64,000 nucleotides of DNA from a virus, in IMG/VR virus record IMGVR_UViG_3300028394_000036, positions 113,313 through 177,312 of that record; one strand, given 5' to 3'. The position numbers and the translations under genes were made by a program. Under the pieces are notes generated by a model, which worked only from the letters and a program-made list of their open reading frames with translations, made no database searches and was not told where the DNA came from. The first letter of the stretch is position 1; each line of letters begins with the position of its first letter. Below, one piece after another: positions 42,135-51,629 of this stretch.

Positions 42135-42614
42135 TTACATCATTCTAAAATAGTGACCGTTTGATTCGGAATAATCATACATAAGTTCTTTAGCAGTGCT
42201 TTCCCAATCAATATGAATATAACCTGGTAAGTCGTTCGGTATCTCTCCAAGTTGTTCACATAAGTCTCGTGCAAACTCTGCATCACTAGCAAATTGACCA
42301 GAGTATGCTTCATCTACATTGCAATATTGAACATCACAATTACGTGCCGCTTCCCAAATATCCATGTCATCATAGTGACTATTAGGATAATTCTCAATGA
42401 AATCTTCCAAGTCATCAGGACTTAAAAAGTATGGTAAATCAGAGTAATCAATTTGAATATCATTCTTATCAATCAATTCATAATCCTCAATACTATTGTT
42501 TTCTGCAATTTCTAAGAATGCATCTTTAATATCATCTGAGGTGAAACAGCTATCGTCAATAGTAATCGATGCTGTAAATAATGATGGTTTGTGACTTACT
42601 GATACTTCAAACAT
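42135..42614 (-). CDS. ArdA-like antirestriction protein
   Basis: A 159-residue, very acidic protein. The C-terminal half matches the ArdA signature: DEAYSGQFASDAEFARDLCEQLGEIPNDLP, followed by GYIHIDWESTAKELMYDY and GHYFR. ArdA mimics B-form DNA with its acidic surface and blocks type I restriction enzymes. The N-terminal domain is divergent and shorter than in plasmid ArdA. A host-type promoter with the shared leader directly upstream fits early expression, when defence against restriction matters most. Confidence 0.72.
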   Translation of the reverse strand: MFEVSVSHKPSLFTASITIDDSCFTSDDIKDAFLEIAENNSIEDYELIDKNDIQIDYSDLPYFLSPDDLEDFIENYPNSHYDDMDIWEAARNCDVQYCNVDEAYSGQFASDAEFARDLCEQLGEIPNDLPGYIHIDWESTAKELMYDYSESNGHYFRMM

Positions 42615-42657
42615 AACTTTAATCCTTATTTTATTGGTTGTTCTTAATCTTACATTA

Positions 42658-42688
42658 CAAATATAAGGAATTTCGCATTAAGATCAAA
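42658..42688 (-). promoter_or_regulatory. Bacteroidota-type promoter with shared leader
   Basis: Minus strand: TTTG (42685-42688), 19 bases, TATATTTG (42658-42665), then the TAAGATTAAGAACAACCAA leader up to the ArdA-like gene. Confidence 0.82.
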
Positions 42689-42742
42689 GCACTATTCCAA
42701 CGGTAACTAAAATAAAAATTGTAATTGTATATTGACGAAGTT

Positions 42743-43390
42743 TTATATTTTCCCCACGCTTTTTAAAAATGTTGATAATTTTACATCAGTTTCAATTAAA
42801 TTCATATTTTTATCATAAACATCCCAAATCCATTCCTTCGTGTTTTTGCTATCAATTTTCACATTTACAATACAAACCACATCAATACCATGTGTCACAT
42901 CAAAAACTATTTGAAATTGTTTATCACCAGTATTGTAAACTTTACAAAAATCATTAGATTTAAAAACAATACCCCATCCACCATATAAAAAATCTTTTTG
43001 GTATCTACTATCAATCTTTTTGTTAGTTAAATCAAATGCAAAACCGAAATTACCATCAATAATTTGTTCCTTACTTTTTCTTGTTTTAGTAAATGAAGAA
43101 TAATATGCACCAACCCCACGAAAACCATTTTGTAAAATAGATGTTATATTTTCTTTGGTTGTTGAATGAAATAACAATGTGTTTGTTGATAATTTTATTG
43201 CTGAATTTGGTTTGTATGAAAATCCTCTCTGTGGAGTTTTTTCCAAATTATTAACAACATTAACAAACTCATCAATTGTGTTTATTTTCGTAACATCTTT
43301 TTTTGAAACACTTTCTTTTAAAATTTGTTGTTCATTCAAAACCTCTCGTATTGATAACATGTCTTTGAGTTTAATTCTTTTGTTTTTCAT
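42743..43390 (-). CDS. ART-like effector with packaging-type N-terminus
   Basis: A 215-residue protein starting MKNKRIKLKDMLSIREVLNE and QQILKES, with two L-x-E sites. The body has LLFHSTTKENITSILQNGFRG, FGFAFDL, WGIVFKSNDFCKVYN and DKQFQIVFDVTHGIDVVCIV. This order matches the gene at 33874 (HGT, GYNFAY, EFQVIF, HGKTARDIVFV). Gln replaces Glu at the putative catalytic position, so activity is uncertain. It stands alone, away from the ART cluster, but looks related. Confidence 0.55.
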   Translation of the reverse strand: MKNKRIKLKDMLSIREVLNEQQILKESVSKKDVTKINTIDEFVNVVNNLEKTPQRGFSYKPNSAIKLSTNTLLFHSTTKENITSILQNGFRGVGAYYSSFTKTRKSKEQIIDGNFGFAFDLTNKKIDSRYQKDFLYGGWGIVFKSNDFCKVYNTGDKQFQIVFDVTHGIDVVCIVNVKIDSKNTKEWIWDVYDKNMNLIETDVKLSTFLKSVGKI

Positions 43391-43464
43391 AACAAAACTC
43401 CAACGGTAAATAAAATAATAATACTGTATATGCTAATATAAGGAATAAGGATATAAACAAAACA

Positions 43465-43785
43465 TTATTGGAAATCTTTATATGAAGCAACTATCACATC
43501 TGGATGTTCATCCATGAAGTTAAGTATATGTAACATATCATCGTAACACATTTCAATTTTTTCCGATTCATTATCATCTATAACTTCTTGCAATGTAATA
43601 ACATTACGTTCTGAGTCATACCACCAATCCCATTTCGATTGTTGTAATCGCATTACGTTTAATGAAGTGTTTTTACCTAATACCGAAAACATCTGTTCAA
43701 TGTCTTCACGAACGAACTCATGTCCTTTGTAAATAAGTAGACCAGTGTAATCACTAATATTTACATAATCATCATATACTTTCAT
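43465..43785 (-). CDS. Hypothetical acidic early protein
   Basis: A 106-residue acidic protein with several Trp and Tyr (KWDWWYDSERNVITLQEVIDD). Its acidic character and host-type promoter at 43825 are like the ArdA-like gene, so an anti-defence role is possible but unproven. No family recognised. Confidence 0.6.
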   Translation of the reverse strand: MKVYDDYVNISDYTGLLIYKGHEFVREDIEQMFSVLGKNTSLNVMRLQQSKWDWWYDSERNVITLQEVIDDNESEKIEMCYDDMLHILNFMDEHPDVIVASYKDFQ

Positions 43786-43824
43786 AACTTATTTCCTTAA
43801 TTGGCTGTTATTAATCTAACAGAA

Positions 43825-43855
43825 CAAATATAAGGATTTTTTCAATACAATCAAA
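43825..43855 (-). promoter_or_regulatory. Bacteroidota-type promoter
   Basis: Minus strand: TTTG (43852-43855), 19 bases, TATATTTG (43825-43832), with a variant leader containing TTAGATTAATAACAGCCAA. Confidence 0.75.
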
Positions 43856-43892
43856 GTGCTATTATTTACCCATCCAATAGAATTCCACTAAC

Positions 43893-44672
43893 TTAATCAT
43901 AGTCTATTTCCATCGGTATTCCCAAATCCAAATGAAATTGTTTATCAGACATTTTATATGATTCTTGAGTTTCATCATTCATATCTGTTGTATATTGCCA
44001 ATTCCAAAACAGATTATCAGGTGTATCAAATCCAAAGAAGTTCAATACATTTTTCTGTACACCGACTACGTTTGCCCCATTCCAATTTTGCCCTATGCAA
44101 ATAAACCCTGCTTGTTTTCCCATAAGTAAATTATCTTCACCCAATGTACTATGGCGATTCTCTAACCAAGTTAGGCGTTCAATGAGCTTTTGATATTGTG
44201 CATTTGTTTGCCCCCAACGAATAGAGCCAAAGAATAATATAATATCTGCATTGAATATTTCATCAGATACTTTCCAAAGTTGGTCTGATTTATCGTTAAC
44301 ACTTGCCCAACATCTGTGGTTTCCACTTGGATTTTTCTTTTTATCTTTAAGGGCTGAATCCATTACACCACATGAGTTACCAGTTTTATGTGATACATTC
44401 CCTTCACATGATACAATATTCAGCTGAGGAATATCAATCCAACTTGATTTGTTCGGTATATTATCTTTAATAAATAAAGCAAGTTCAGTTGACTTAGGAA
44501 GTTCATCTTCTACACCACCTTTATCATACCCGGTGTTAAATGGATAACGTGTTGATGTAGTTAGAAATAAAACTTTCTTTTGTTGGTAAGAAGCCAAATA
44601 TGAAACAGTATCAGATACTACTCCACTTAAATCTCTTCTTTTTATTAACGATGCTAATGATGGTATTGACAT
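43893..44672 (-). CDS. Flavodoxin-like NAD(P)H-dependent reductase
   Basis: A 259-residue protein. VLFLTTSTRYPFNTGYDKGG begins like a flavodoxin-fold FMN site, and ADIILFFGSIRWGQTNAQYQKLIERLTWLE with KQAGFICIGQNWNGANVVG complete the usual FMN-binding loops of NADPH-dependent FMN reductases. An inserted segment with several Cys (SCEGNVSHKTGNSC, RCW) is unusual. Its role in the phage is unknown; redox balance or activation of nucleotide metabolism is possible. Confidence 0.75.
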   Translation of the reverse strand: MSIPSLASLIKRRDLSGVVSDTVSYLASYQQKKVLFLTTSTRYPFNTGYDKGGVEDELPKSTELALFIKDNIPNKSSWIDIPQLNIVSCEGNVSHKTGNSCGVMDSALKDKKKNPSGNHRCWASVNDKSDQLWKVSDEIFNADIILFFGSIRWGQTNAQYQKLIERLTWLENRHSTLGEDNLLMGKQAGFICIGQNWNGANVVGVQKNVLNFFGFDTPDNLFWNWQYTTDMNDETQESYKMSDKQFHLDLGIPMEIDYD

Positions 44673-44676
44673 GGCG

Positions 44677-44907
44677 TTACTTATATATTGTTATTAGTGA
44701 AGTTAAAAGGTTTCCCCTGCCAACTATCGTGCCTATATGATCAAATGTTTTATCTGTTTTCGGATTGTATATACCCAATTTTCTACCTTGTCTATCTCTT
44801 AGTATATGCATACCAGTTGACAAAATTTCTAACGTACCAAGTGGAACACCACGTCTGTCACGTATGTAATCTCGTCTTTCAAACAATATGTCCATTAGTT
44901 TAATCAT
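44677..44907 (-). CDS. Small packaged-type protein
   Basis: A 76-residue protein starting MIKLMDILFERRD (L-F-E), matching the capsid-targeting-like pattern. The rest contains two short related blocks (RDRRGVPLGTLE and RDRQGRKLGIYNP) and VGRGNLLTSLITIY. A CATATTTATATG box sits only a few bases before the ATG. Function unknown. It may be an internal head protein. Confidence 0.6.
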   Translation of the reverse strand: MIKLMDILFERRDYIRDRRGVPLGTLEILSTGMHILRDRQGRKLGIYNPKTDKTFDHIGTIVGRGNLLTSLITIYK

Positions 44908-44922
44908 ACATATAAATATGAT

Positions 44923-44956
44923 AAAATAAAAAACCCCTTGAATTCAAGGGGTTTAT
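44923..44956 (-). terminator. Terminator of the groEL transcript
   Basis: A perfect 24-base palindrome (44931-44954, arms AAACCCCTTGAA) followed on the minus strand by TTTTTATTTTA. It lies 10 bases after the groEL stop. Confidence 0.92.
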
Positions 44957-44963
44957 AATATAA

Positions 44964-46936
<1,973 letters not shown>

Positions 46937-46961
46937 ATAACATCTCCTTAAATAATACTTA

Positions 46962-46969
46962 CAAATATA
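46962..46969 (-). promoter_or_regulatory. Host-type promoter -7 box for groES-groEL
   Basis: Minus strand TATATTTG (46962-46969) about 26 bases before the groES start. A clear TTTG -33 box is not present at 19-20 bases, so this promoter is less certain. Confidence 0.5.
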
Positions 46970-46981
46970 CTAATTTTATAC

Positions 46982-47680
46982 TTAAACATCCGATTTATTT
47001 TCTTTGTTCCAATCAAAAAATTTCTCTTGTTCTTGTTTCTTTTTTTCAGCTTGTTGCTTGATTCTTTCTTCTAGCCTACGTCTATATCTACCATCGTGTT
47101 TTCTGCTTTCACCATACCATGGTATTTTAGTAGCAGTTCCATAAGTCCAACCCTGATAAGAAGTTGACGGTGTTCTAACTAAGTTAAAATAACAATTAAA
47201 GCAAAGTAACCTTAGATTTTCTAACGTGGTATTTATCCAGTTATTATCTATGAAGTCTATCAATAGTGGATAATTACCATCAGTCATCCTTGGCTCGTCC
47301 CATCCACAAGCAGCGCAAACACACGGGACCCAACCTGATAGTAATAATCTTTTTCGTAGTTTCTTTGAATCATAACCTGGATGTTTTCCATCCAATATAT
47401 CCTCTAATCTTTCTGTGTAACCTTTGTTACAATCAAAATTTTTACCGTTCCACTTTTCATCCTTTTGTATTTTCTTAATTCCTACACCAACTTTGGAGTG
47501 AATTTCAAATAAGGTTTTATCTGTTTCTGAATCAATAAATGTTTTAGCATACTTTTTGTATGTACGATAATCTATATTGAGAAATCTTGCAGCGTCTTTA
47601 TTACCGAATGAGTTTTCCATTGCATAACGCAATTGAGATTCGGTTAGACTAATAGGCGGTCTTCCATGCCTTTCATTCAT
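46982..47680 (-). CDS. HNH-like zinc-finger protein with N-terminal helix-turn-helix
   Basis: A 232-residue protein. Residues about 12-48 (LTESQLRYAMENSFGNKDAARFLNIDYRTYKKYAK) look like a helix-turn-helix. The C-terminal half has CVCAACGWDEPRM, LLIDFIDNN, TTLENLRLLCFNCYFNLV, the Cys pairs and N-L-R-L-L-C layout of HNH nucleases. The catalytic His positions are replaced (LIDFIDNN, CYFN), so nuclease activity may be lost. The tail is a charged helix. A DNA-binding or nuclease-derived regulator is likely. Confidence 0.72.
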   Translation of the reverse strand: MNERHGRPPISLTESQLRYAMENSFGNKDAARFLNIDYRTYKKYAKTFIDSETDKTLFEIHSKVGVGIKKIQKDEKWNGKNFDCNKGYTERLEDILDGKHPGYDSKKLRKRLLLSGWVPCVCAACGWDEPRMTDGNYPLLIDFIDNNWINTTLENLRLLCFNCYFNLVRTPSTSYQGWTYGTATKIPWYGESRKHDGRYRRRLEERIKQQAEKKKQEQEKFFDWNKENKSDV

Positions 47681-47712
47681 AACACTATATCCTAAGAATA
47701 TATAACATAACG

Positions 47713-47728
47713 TATATAAATATAAGGG
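47713..47728 (-). promoter_or_regulatory. Putative late-type promoter box (TATATTTATATA)
   Basis: Minus strand CCTTATATTTATATACG about 35 bases before the HNH-like gene; second promoter-like class. Confidence 0.35.
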
Positions 47729-47863
47729 TAGTATAAAATGTTTATTTTTCTTTCAAACTCTTGAGTAAAGCAATCATTTTAGGAAAGTAAAAACAATAAT
47801 TTTTATGAAGCAACAATAAAACGCTTTCATGCTGTATATGAATATTTTTTATAGACTAATAAA

Positions 47864-48397
47864 TTAGTGTTCTTTAACTGGTTGTCCTGCAACAACTTGT
47901 TTAATAACTTCGTATAATTTATCTTCATCGCCAGGTGCATAAGAATTATGCTGCCATACTACTTTTCCATTTCCATCTATCAAGAATGCGTGTGGAACAT
48001 TATTTACATTCATTGCTCTTTTTAAGTCACCATTTTCATCAAGATATACTTCATATTCCCAACGTTTTCCATTGATAAATGGTGCAACTTTAGCAGAATT
48101 ACGAACATCATCAACTGAAATTGCAACAACTTTAACTCCAGTAGCATCTCTCCACTCATCATATACATTACTTATATTTGTTAATTCTTGAATACAAGGT
48201 TTGCACCATGAAGCCCAGAAGTTTAACAAAATGGGTTTTCCATTATTAGTGATTGAACTAGCATTAATTTTTTCTCCCTTAATATTTTTTATCGAGGCAG
48301 ACGGAATTACTGCTTTTGTAGAATCAGATACTTGAGCGTGAATTGATGACAAAGAAATAATCATCAATAATGAAATGAAGAATAAGAAGACTTTCAT
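47864..48397 (-). CDS. Exported TlpA-like thioredoxin
   Basis: A 177-residue protein from the ATG at 48395-48397, with a signal peptide (MKVFLFFISLLMIISLSSIHAQ). The thioredoxin-fold active site is NFWASWCKPCIQEL. KVVAISVDDVRNSAKVAPF and NVNNVPHAFLIDGNGKVVWQ complete the TlpA/ResA pattern, with cis-Pro in VPHAF. It would reduce disulfides outside the cytoplasm. A second TlpA-like protein is at 57551. Such proteins are abundant in Bacteroidota and rare in phages. Confidence 0.88.
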   Translation of the reverse strand: MKVFLFFISLLMIISLSSIHAQVSDSTKAVIPSASIKNIKGEKINASSITNNGKPILLNFWASWCKPCIQELTNISNVYDEWRDATGVKVVAISVDDVRNSAKVAPFINGKRWEYEVYLDENGDLKRAMNVNNVPHAFLIDGNGKVVWQHNSYAPGDEDKLYEVIKQVVAGQPVKEH

Positions 48398-48451
48398 GGT
48401 GATTTCCAATATTTACAAATATTTACAAGGCAATCTAGTGTTTAATTTATT

Positions 48452-48781
48452 TTATTCCTTTATTAAACTTTCTGTATCTAATATGGAATTAATTTCCGTT
48501 TGTATATCTTCGTTTATTCTTGAGTGAGTAACTGAAAGTGTACCAATCGGTGTATGTTTAAAACCATCAATCACATCAATCGCATTCATAATAAAGTCTG
48601 TTATTATCATTCGCTTTTCAATTTCAAAATCTACCTTATCATCCAAATCTTCATGTAAATCTGAAGTTATTTTGTCTTCTAAGTAATAAAGTTTTTTTAT
48701 ATAATTAGAAACATGCCCAAGACGAATGATTTCTTCATTTAATTCATCAGCCCAATACATAAAACTTTCTTTTGTAATCAT
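48452..48781 (-). CDS. Hypothetical acidic helical protein
   Basis: A 109-residue protein, helical and acidic (KLYYLEDKITSDLHEDLDDKVDFEIEKRMIITDFIMNAIDVIDGF). An ATATTTATG-type box lies about 22 bases upstream. No motif known. Confidence 0.55.
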   Translation of the reverse strand: MITKESFMYWADELNEEIIRLGHVSNYIKKLYYLEDKITSDLHEDLDDKVDFEIEKRMIITDFIMNAIDVIDGFKHTPIGTLSVTHSRINEDIQTEINSILDTESLIKE

Positions 48782-48790
48782 AACTAAATC

Positions 48791-48853
48791 CTAAATAAGC
48801 ATAAATATAATAGCGTTAATAATACCTACGCCAATAATAAAGTCTTCTATCAT
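48791..48853 (-). CDS. Micro membrane peptide (20 aa)
   Basis: A 20-codon frame, MIEDFIIGVGIINAIIFMLI, whose ATG overlaps the stop of the HAD gene (ATGA). It is entirely hydrophobic after residue 5, so it could be a one-segment membrane peptide. The coupling is the main support; it is too short to be sure. Confidence 0.35.
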   Translation of the reverse strand: MIEDFIIGVGIINAIIFMLI

Positions 48854-49206
48854 ATAGAAATCTCCGATATACCTTCGTTTCTATCTGGATTAAAACATAA
48901 TGCGGTTGGAGTTCCATCTACTTTCTTATCATTAATTAAAACTCTTGCACCACCACCAACGCCCATTATTAGTTGGTCATAAATAATACCAACCTCATCC
49001 AACTGTCTTTCGGTTTGCCTACGTAAACTTTCTCGTCTACCCGTGAGTAAAATAATATTGTACCCCCGTTTGTCCCACTCAAGAAGTTTTTCTATAGTGC
49101 CAGGTAACAATTTCATGGTGTGTCTAAATGTTTGAGCATCAGTTGGAATGGCATGCTCAACTAATGTTCCGTCAATATCAAGTATTATTGTTTTAGGTCT
49201 GTTCAT
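48850..49206 (-). CDS. HAD-family phosphatase
   Basis: A 118-residue protein with the HAD nucleophile motif TIILDIDGTLVE, motif II NIILLTGRRESLRRQT and an abbreviated C-terminal part (VLINDKKVDGTP). It is short for a HAD enzyme, like phage polynucleotide or nucleotidase-type HADs. It lacks the packaging-type N-terminus of the HAD at 32699. Substrate unknown. Start and stop overlap both neighbours. Confidence 0.8.
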   Translation of the reverse strand: MNRPKTIILDIDGTLVEHAIPTDAQTFRHTMKLLPGTIEKLLEWDKRGYNIILLTGRRESLRRQTERQLDEVGIIYDQLIMGVGGGARVLINDKKVDGTPTALCFNPDRNEGISEISI

Positions 49207-49397
49207 AAATCTGTGTCCGGGTAAAAATTATAATCATCCACTTCATGTTCTTGCATGATTTCTGCTTCTTGTTTTATATATTCATCAGCTATCCTATCAA
49301 GAATCATACTTAGTAATTCTTTACATTCTTCGCTCGTTGCTTTTGAATCATGCAATCCTAACAAATACCATTGTAAATTTTTCATTGCACTACGCAT
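49203..49397 (-). CDS. Hypothetical small protein
   Basis: A 64-residue acidic helical protein: MRSAMKNLQWYLLGLHDSKA, then TSEECKELLSMILDRIADEYIK. It overlaps the HAD gene by 4 bases. Part of the tiny-gene operon started by the promoter at 49669. Confidence 0.5.
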   Translation of the reverse strand: MRSAMKNLQWYLLGLHDSKATSEECKELLSMILDRIADEYIKQEAEIMQEHEVDDYNFYPDTDL

Positions 49398-49398
49398 A

Positions 49399-49629
49399 TT
49401 AAACTCCTACCAAACTACGTTGAATTCTAATTTTTGTTTTTCTAATGCTTTTCACTTCTTCTATAATCTGAGAATATATTTGAAAATTATTAATCGATTC
49501 TTCAAGAATTCGTTTATAATCATTTAACTGTTCTTCTGATACTCCACCAAGTCTAACAAGTCTACTATATGAAATAAAATCTTCTTTTGCTTGATTAAGT
49601 TTTTCATCGATATATAAATTGTTTTTCAT
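49399..49629 (-). CDS. Hypothetical small early protein
   Basis: A 76-residue protein from the ATG at 49627-49629; a longer in-frame reading would include the promoter leader and is rejected. Helical: KLNQAKEDFISYSRLVRLGGVSEEQLNDYKRILEESI. Directly behind a host-type promoter. Function unknown. Confidence 0.6.
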   Translation of the reverse strand: MKNNLYIDEKLNQAKEDFISYSRLVRLGGVSEEQLNDYKRILEESINNFQIYSQIIEEVKSIRKTKIRIQRSLVGV

Positions 49630-49668
49630 AACTAAGTTCCTAAATTGGTTGTTTATTAATCTCACATA

Positions 49669-49700
49669 CAAATATACGAACTTTATTTATAACAACCAAC
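49669..49700 (-). promoter_or_regulatory. Bacteroidota-type promoter with shared leader
   Basis: Minus strand: GTTG (near-match to TTTG, 49697-49700), 20 bases, TATATTTG (49669-49676), then a leader with GAGATTAATAAACAACCAA. Confidence 0.68.
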
Positions 49701-49702
49701 TG

Positions 49703-49822
49703 TTAATTTTGTTTGTTTTTCATAGTTGTGTATAAATCATATAACGCCTTTACGAGCGTCCATATATTCGATGCCATTGCTGCAACAAATAGAAAAGCAA
49801 TCAAGTATAAACCTATCTCCAT
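49703..49822 (-). CDS. Small membrane protein (39 aa)
   Basis: A 39-codon frame starting inside the end of the previous gene: MEIGLYLIAFLFVAAMASNI and then WTLVKALYDLYTTMKNKQN. One membrane segment with a short basic tail. The overlap and clean composition support a real coupled gene, but the size leaves doubt. Confidence 0.45.
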   Translation of the reverse strand: MEIGLYLIAFLFVAAMASNIWTLVKALYDLYTTMKNKQN

Positions 49823-50151
49823 ACTTCTACCGTATGATTCATGTAATTTGTATTTTTCGATTCGTACTTCTCAGTATGCTCTATGTTCATATCAAATCTT
49901 TTTCTTCGTTCCGTTTTAACCAATGGTCTTAGTTCAATGAAAACATCATTGTCCTTGTAGTTCCATGTCTGCCACATTAAGTGTCCACTCAAACCATTAA
50001 CTACTTGAATTAGCGGTATTCCATCTTGTTTCATTTCCTTTACTTTTCTAAACACTTCTTGCATAGCACGTGATTTGTTTTTAAATAACGTCTGATTTTT
50101 TAGAACTTCACCATCAGCAAGCCACTTGCCCGTTTTTAATTGCCATATCAT
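49813..50151 (-). CDS. Hypothetical protein
   Basis: A 112-residue protein, mixed alpha/beta and basic: MIWQLKTGKWLADGEVLKNQ, IPLIQVVNGLSGHLMWQTWNYKDND and a charged tail. No family recognised. It precedes the small membrane frame that overlaps its end. Confidence 0.55.
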   Translation of the reverse strand: MIWQLKTGKWLADGEVLKNQTLFKNKSRAMQEVFRKVKEMKQDGIPLIQVVNGLSGHLMWQTWNYKDNDVFIELRPLVKTERRKRFDMNIEHTEKYESKNTNYMNHTVEVWR

Positions 50152-50190
50152 ATTATATTCCTTTATATTTCATCTACTAATATACTAAAT

Positions 50191-50225
50191 AATAGAGTAA
50201 TAACCAAATAAATTATTACTCTATT
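50191..50225 (-). terminator. Inverted repeat, likely terminator after gene at 50232
   Basis: A perfect 13-bp stem: AATAGAGTAATAA (50191-50203) with TTATTACTCTATT (50213-50225). The U-run after it is weak. Confidence 0.6.
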
Positions 50226-50231
50226 CTCATA

Positions 50232-50618
50232 TTATCCGTTTACAGATTTTAAAGATTTCACGTAGTCTGGGCCGTATACATTGAAAGAAGCAGGCGCACC
50301 TTTCTTCTCACCAATCGTTACACATATTGAACCACGGGAGATAGCAGTGGGTCTACTGAATGAAGCGGGTTTAAGTAAGTCACCTGCACAATGTTTATGG
50401 CCATTGATAGAACCATCCTCAAGAGCTATGAATCCCCAAGCAGAGGCAACATTACCACTCTTATTAACACACACAAGTTTAGCATATTTTTTACCAAATT
50501 TAACTTCTATGTGTTCACGTAAATGTTCGGGAAATGGTTGTAAGCCAAACGCAGTATCATAGTGTTCCTTACGTAGTTGCTCTAATATTTCAACGAATTT
50601 TTTAATTTCTCTTAACAT
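50232..50618 (-). CDS. Hypothetical early protein
   Basis: A 128-residue protein: LREHIEVKFGKKYAKLVCVNKSGNVASAWGFIAL, DGSINGHKHCAGDLLKPAS and SRGSICVTIG. A compact beta fold is likely, with a HKHC stretch that might bind metal. Host-type promoter with shared leader upstream. I do not know its function; similar proteins seem common in tailed phages. Confidence 0.6.
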   Translation of the reverse strand: MLREIKKFVEILEQLRKEHYDTAFGLQPFPEHLREHIEVKFGKKYAKLVCVNKSGNVASAWGFIALEDGSINGHKHCAGDLLKPASFSRPTAISRGSICVTIGEKKGAPASFNVYGPDYVKSLKSVNG

Positions 50619-50656
50619 AACTTTTGTTCCTTTTGGTTGTTCTTAATCTTACATTA

Positions 50657-50687
50657 CAAATATACGGAATTATCTTCTAATATCAAA
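50657..50687 (-). promoter_or_regulatory. Bacteroidota-type promoter with shared leader
   Basis: Minus strand: TTTG (50684-50687), 19 bases, TATATTTG (50657-50664), then TAAGATTAAGAACAACCAA. Confidence 0.82.
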
Positions 50688-50690
50688 TCA

Positions 50691-50903
50691 TTATTTTTCA
50701 AGAATAACATAATCTCCAAAATATCTATCAAAGACTTGAAGAAGATTTTCATAATTACCAGCCTTCATTTCATTTGTGATTTCATTCGGATTAAGGCCTA
50801 ATTGTTTTGCGATATTGTTTGCTGTTCCAAGTAGAAAATAAGCATTTCCTTGAGGACCTGTTAAATCAATAACTAATGGACCATTCGTTTTCTTTCTTAT
50901 CAT
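50691..50903 (-). CDS. Hypothetical small early protein
   Basis: A 70-residue protein from the ATG at 50901-50903; a longer in-frame start would include the leader and promoter. MIRKKTNGPLVIDLTGPQGN, then AYFLLGTANNIAKQLGLN and a helical end. Function unknown. Confidence 0.62.
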   Translation of the reverse strand: MIRKKTNGPLVIDLTGPQGNAYFLLGTANNIAKQLGLNPNEITNEMKAGNYENLLQVFDRYFGDYVILEK

Positions 50904-50939
50904 AACATTTTCCTTTTTGGTTGTTTTTAATCTTACATA

Positions 50940-50970
50940 CAAATATACGAAATTTTTTGGATATAACAAA
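50940..50970 (-). promoter_or_regulatory. Bacteroidota-type promoter with shared leader
   Basis: Minus strand: TTTG (50967-50970), 19 bases, TATATTTG (50940-50947), then TAAGATTAAAAACAACCAA. Confidence 0.82.
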
Positions 50971-50971
50971 A

Positions 50972-51142
50972 TTATCTGGTACACAAACCTGCATCAATCA
51001 GGTCAGTTGCAGTTCTACCATAGAAGCCCTGTAATCCCCAAATATGTCCACTATCTATTAGTGTTTGAAATGATTGAATATAAAGTTCTTCTGTACATTC
51101 ATTATTACATTCAATGTTCATAATTGCATCAATTATTTCCAT
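50972..51142 (-). CDS. Small hypothetical early protein (56 aa)
   Basis: A 56-codon frame from the ATG at 51140-51142: MEIIDAIMNIECNNECTEEL, then IDSGHIWGLQGFYGRTATDLI and a Cys near the end. It sits behind its own host-type promoter, with GGAAAAAATATC before the ATG, so it is probably expressed. Function unknown. Confidence 0.6.
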   Translation of the reverse strand: MEIIDAIMNIECNNECTEELYIQSFQTLIDSGHIWGLQGFYGRTATDLIDAGLCTR

Positions 51143-51195
51143 GATATTTTTTCCTTATTGGTTGTTCTTAATTGGTTGTTCTTAATCTTACATTA

Positions 51196-51203
51196 CAAAT
51201 ATA
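51196..51203 (-). promoter_or_regulatory. Host-type promoter -7 box with duplicated leader
   Basis: Minus strand TATATTTG (51196-51203), weak -33 box. The leader carries TAAGATTAAGAACAACCAA followed by a second partial copy TTAAGAACAACCAA. Confidence 0.65.
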
Positions 51204-51229
51204 CGGAATTATTCGTTAATATCCTAAAA

Positions 51230-51325
51230 TTATCCGATAACATCAAACATCATAAAAAAGTAAAGTACACAATAAAATAATATTGCCATACCAATACCCA
51301 TTGCTAAATCCTTAATCTTGCTCAT
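51230..51325 (-). CDS. Small membrane protein (31 aa)
   Basis: A 31-codon frame, with residues 7-28 (LAMGIGMAILFYCVLYFFMMF) as one membrane segment. It starts about 20 bases after the gene at 51347, with AAGGATTTGGGT upstream, so translation is plausible. Confidence 0.4.
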   Translation of the reverse strand: MSKIKDLAMGIGMAILFYCVLYFFMMFDVIG

Positions 51326-51346
51326 ACCCAAATCCTTATATATAAA

Positions 51347-51565
51347 TTACTTAGAAATATATTCTGAATTATAAACACGAGGAGCAGATTGAACTACTTC
51401 CTCTACCAACGACTTACGTGAAGCTGCTTGAAGAACTCTCAACTTTTTATTTAAGTCATTAGTGTTAATCAAGTTACCTAACACATGGTTCTGATAACAG
51501 ATAACCAAAGTTATTACAACTCCAAGAGTTAAACCAAGTGTAAAGATATTAAATGCGTTTTTCAT
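51347..51565 (-). CDS. Small membrane-anchored protein
   Basis: A 72-residue protein with one N-terminal segment (residues 5-24, FNIFTLGLTLGVVITLVICY) and a soluble tail. It lies behind the promoter box at 51598. Function unknown. Confidence 0.6.
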   Translation of the reverse strand: MKNAFNIFTLGLTLGVVITLVICYQNHVLGNLINTNDLNKKLRVLQAASRKSLVEEVVQSAPRVYNSEYISK

Positions 51566-51597
51566 CGTTTCCTAATAGTGTTAAACATCAACACACA

Positions 51598-51629
51598 AAT
51601 ATACGATTTTTTCCGTTCACAACCAACTA
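51598..51629 (-). promoter_or_regulatory. Host-type promoter
   Basis: Minus strand: GTTG (51626-51629) near-match, 20 bases, TATATTTG (51598-51605). It faces away from the plus-strand promoter at 51640, so the two are back to back. Confidence 0.65.
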
